This document shows positions 4,961-5,626 of a stretch of DNA of 5,626 nt, piece after piece (the first letter of the stretch is position 1; every line of letters starts with the position of its first letter). This stretch comes from Acidimicrobiaceae bacterium (GTDB lineage Bacteria > Actinomycetota > Acidimicrobiia > Acidimicrobiales > Bog-793). The notes under the pieces are model-generated. The model was not told the DNA's origin and did no database searches. It was given only the letters and a program-made list of their open reading frames with translations. The stretch lies in NCBI GenBank assembly GCA_025463965.1, contig JAODBN010000349.1:1-5626 (forward strand), written 5' to 3'. A program made the position numbers and the translations under genes.

Positions 4961-5626
4961 GTGATCGCAGAGAGACGACGGCGGGAGATCCTCTCGCGCA
5001 TCGAGCAGTCCGGATACATCGAGGCGCGAAAGCTCGCCGCCGACCTCGGCGTAGACGTCTCCACGATCCGGCGCGACCTCGATGCGCTCGCCCGGGCGGG
5101 AACGGTCCAGCGCACCCACGGGGGCGCATTGCCGGTCGGCGGCGTCCACTCCCTCGACGTCCCCTACGAGGCGAAGAAGCTCGAGCGGCTCGCCGAGAAG
5201 CGGGCGATCGGGCGCCACGCGGCGAGCCTCGTCTCCGACGGACAGTCCGTCGTCCTCGACAGCGGCTCGACGACCTATGCCCTCGCCCAGGCGCTGAGGG
5301 ATCGGCGCGGCCTTACCGTGGCGACCAATGACCTACGCATCGCCCACTATCTCGCTGCCGCGGGGGGCGTGAAGCTCCTGGTAACCGGAGGTCAGCTGAT
5401 CGACTCCGTCTTCACCCTCGTCGGCTCCAGCACGCATGACTTCCTGAGCGGGCTTCACCTCGACTGGGCCTTCCTCGGGGCGGACGCAGTCGATGCCGCA
5501 GTCGGCACCTCGAACGTGAACACCGTCGAGGTGCCCGTGAAGCAGGCGATGGTCGCCGCAGCCGAGCGCTCCGTGCTCGTCGCCGACAGCTCAAAGTTCG
5601 GCCGCCGGGCGCTTGCCAGCGTCGTC
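4961..5626 (+). CDS. DeoR/GlpR-family transcriptional regulator (C-terminus cut by window end)
   Basis: 222 codons are visible; the family is usually about 250-260 residues, so some 30-40 are missing. The N-terminus has the DeoR winged helix-turn-helix: ERRREILSRIEQSG (residues 4-17), LAADLGVDVSTIRRDLDALA (24-43) and the wing VQRTHGGA (48-55). The second part is the DeoR sensor domain: EKRAIGRHAASLV (78-90), VLDSGSTTYALAQAL (97-111) with the DSGSTT phosphate-binding loop, TND (121-123), VTGGQL, FLGADAVD, then VEVPVKQAM and VADSSKFGRR. Such proteins normally repress sugar operons and let go when a sugar phosphate binds. The gene is divergent from the BtpA-kinase-SDR operon, so the simplest reading is that it controls that operon, with a product of the kinase as a possible inducer. 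The start GTG is backed by GGAGG six bases upstream. Confidence 0.93.
   Translation, partial: MIAERRRREILSRIEQSGYIEARKLAADLGVDVSTIRRDLDALARAGTVQRTHGGALPVGGVHSLDVPYEAKKLERLAEKRAIGRHAASLVSDGQSVVLDSGSTTYALAQALRDRRGLTVATNDLRIAHYLAAAGGVKLLVTGGQLIDSVFTLVGSSTHDFLSGLHLDWAFLGADAVDAAVGTSNVNTVEVPVKQAMVAAAERSVLVADSSKFGRRALASVV

Noticed and set aside
4875..5129. N-terminal extension of the BtpA-family protein
   Set aside because: It is Arg/Ala-rich with no family similarity, overlaps the divergent regulator, and the ATG at 4874 has a good ribosome binding site.
4948..5331. Plus-strand open frame starting ATG at 4948
   Set aside because: It is a shifted frame over the DeoR-type gene. The frame from GTG at 4961 gives the complete DeoR motifs.

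Overview
The window looks like part of a high-GC actinobacterial chromosome, possibly Actinomycetota of the Thermoleophilia or Streptomyces/Rubrobacter kind. I infer this from the strong G/C third-position bias in the coding frames, the GTG and TTG starts, and the twin-arginine signal on the solute-binding protein. No marker gene fixes the genus.

Layout. A minus-strand operon occupies 1763-4874. In transcription order it holds a BtpA/SgcQ-family TIM-barrel protein (4874-4020), an FGGY-family carbohydrate kinase (4011-2521) and an SDR-family NAD(P)-dependent dehydrogenase (2524-1763). The kinase follows the BtpA gene after 8 bp, and the dehydrogenase start overlaps the kinase stop as ATGA, so the three are very likely co-transcribed and translationally coupled. 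A DeoR/GlpR-type repressor gene (4961-5626, cut by the window end) points the opposite way across an 86-bp divergent promoter region that contains a short dyad. At the left end, also on the minus strand, is the first part of a gene for a Tat-exported ABC-transporter solute-binding protein (295-1, cut by the window edge).

Between the operon and the solute-binding gene lie about 1.47 kb with no intact gene. This stretch is not empty. On the minus strand from about 1058 down to roughly 600 is a decayed second SDR gene, recognisable by its Rossmann start, a frameshift, and a readable VDIL..NAG segment. Upstream of it (1059-1762) are three short inverted repeats and a possible TTGACA promoter, which may be the old control region of that gene and perhaps still of the transporter.

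How the parts fit. The set (sugar-binding protein, SDR dehydrogenase, sugar kinase, BtpA-type barrel, DeoR regulator) is a typical carbohydrate or polyol uptake-and-catabolism locus. The binding protein would capture the sugar outside the membrane, the SDR would interconvert polyol and ketose, the FGGY kinase would phosphorylate the product, and the DeoR protein would respond to a phosphorylated intermediate. The BtpA/SgcQ protein has no settled enzymatic role and is the most interesting member. The exact substrate cannot be read from this sequence. I see no CRISPR, RNA gene, insertion sequence, phage gene or defence system.
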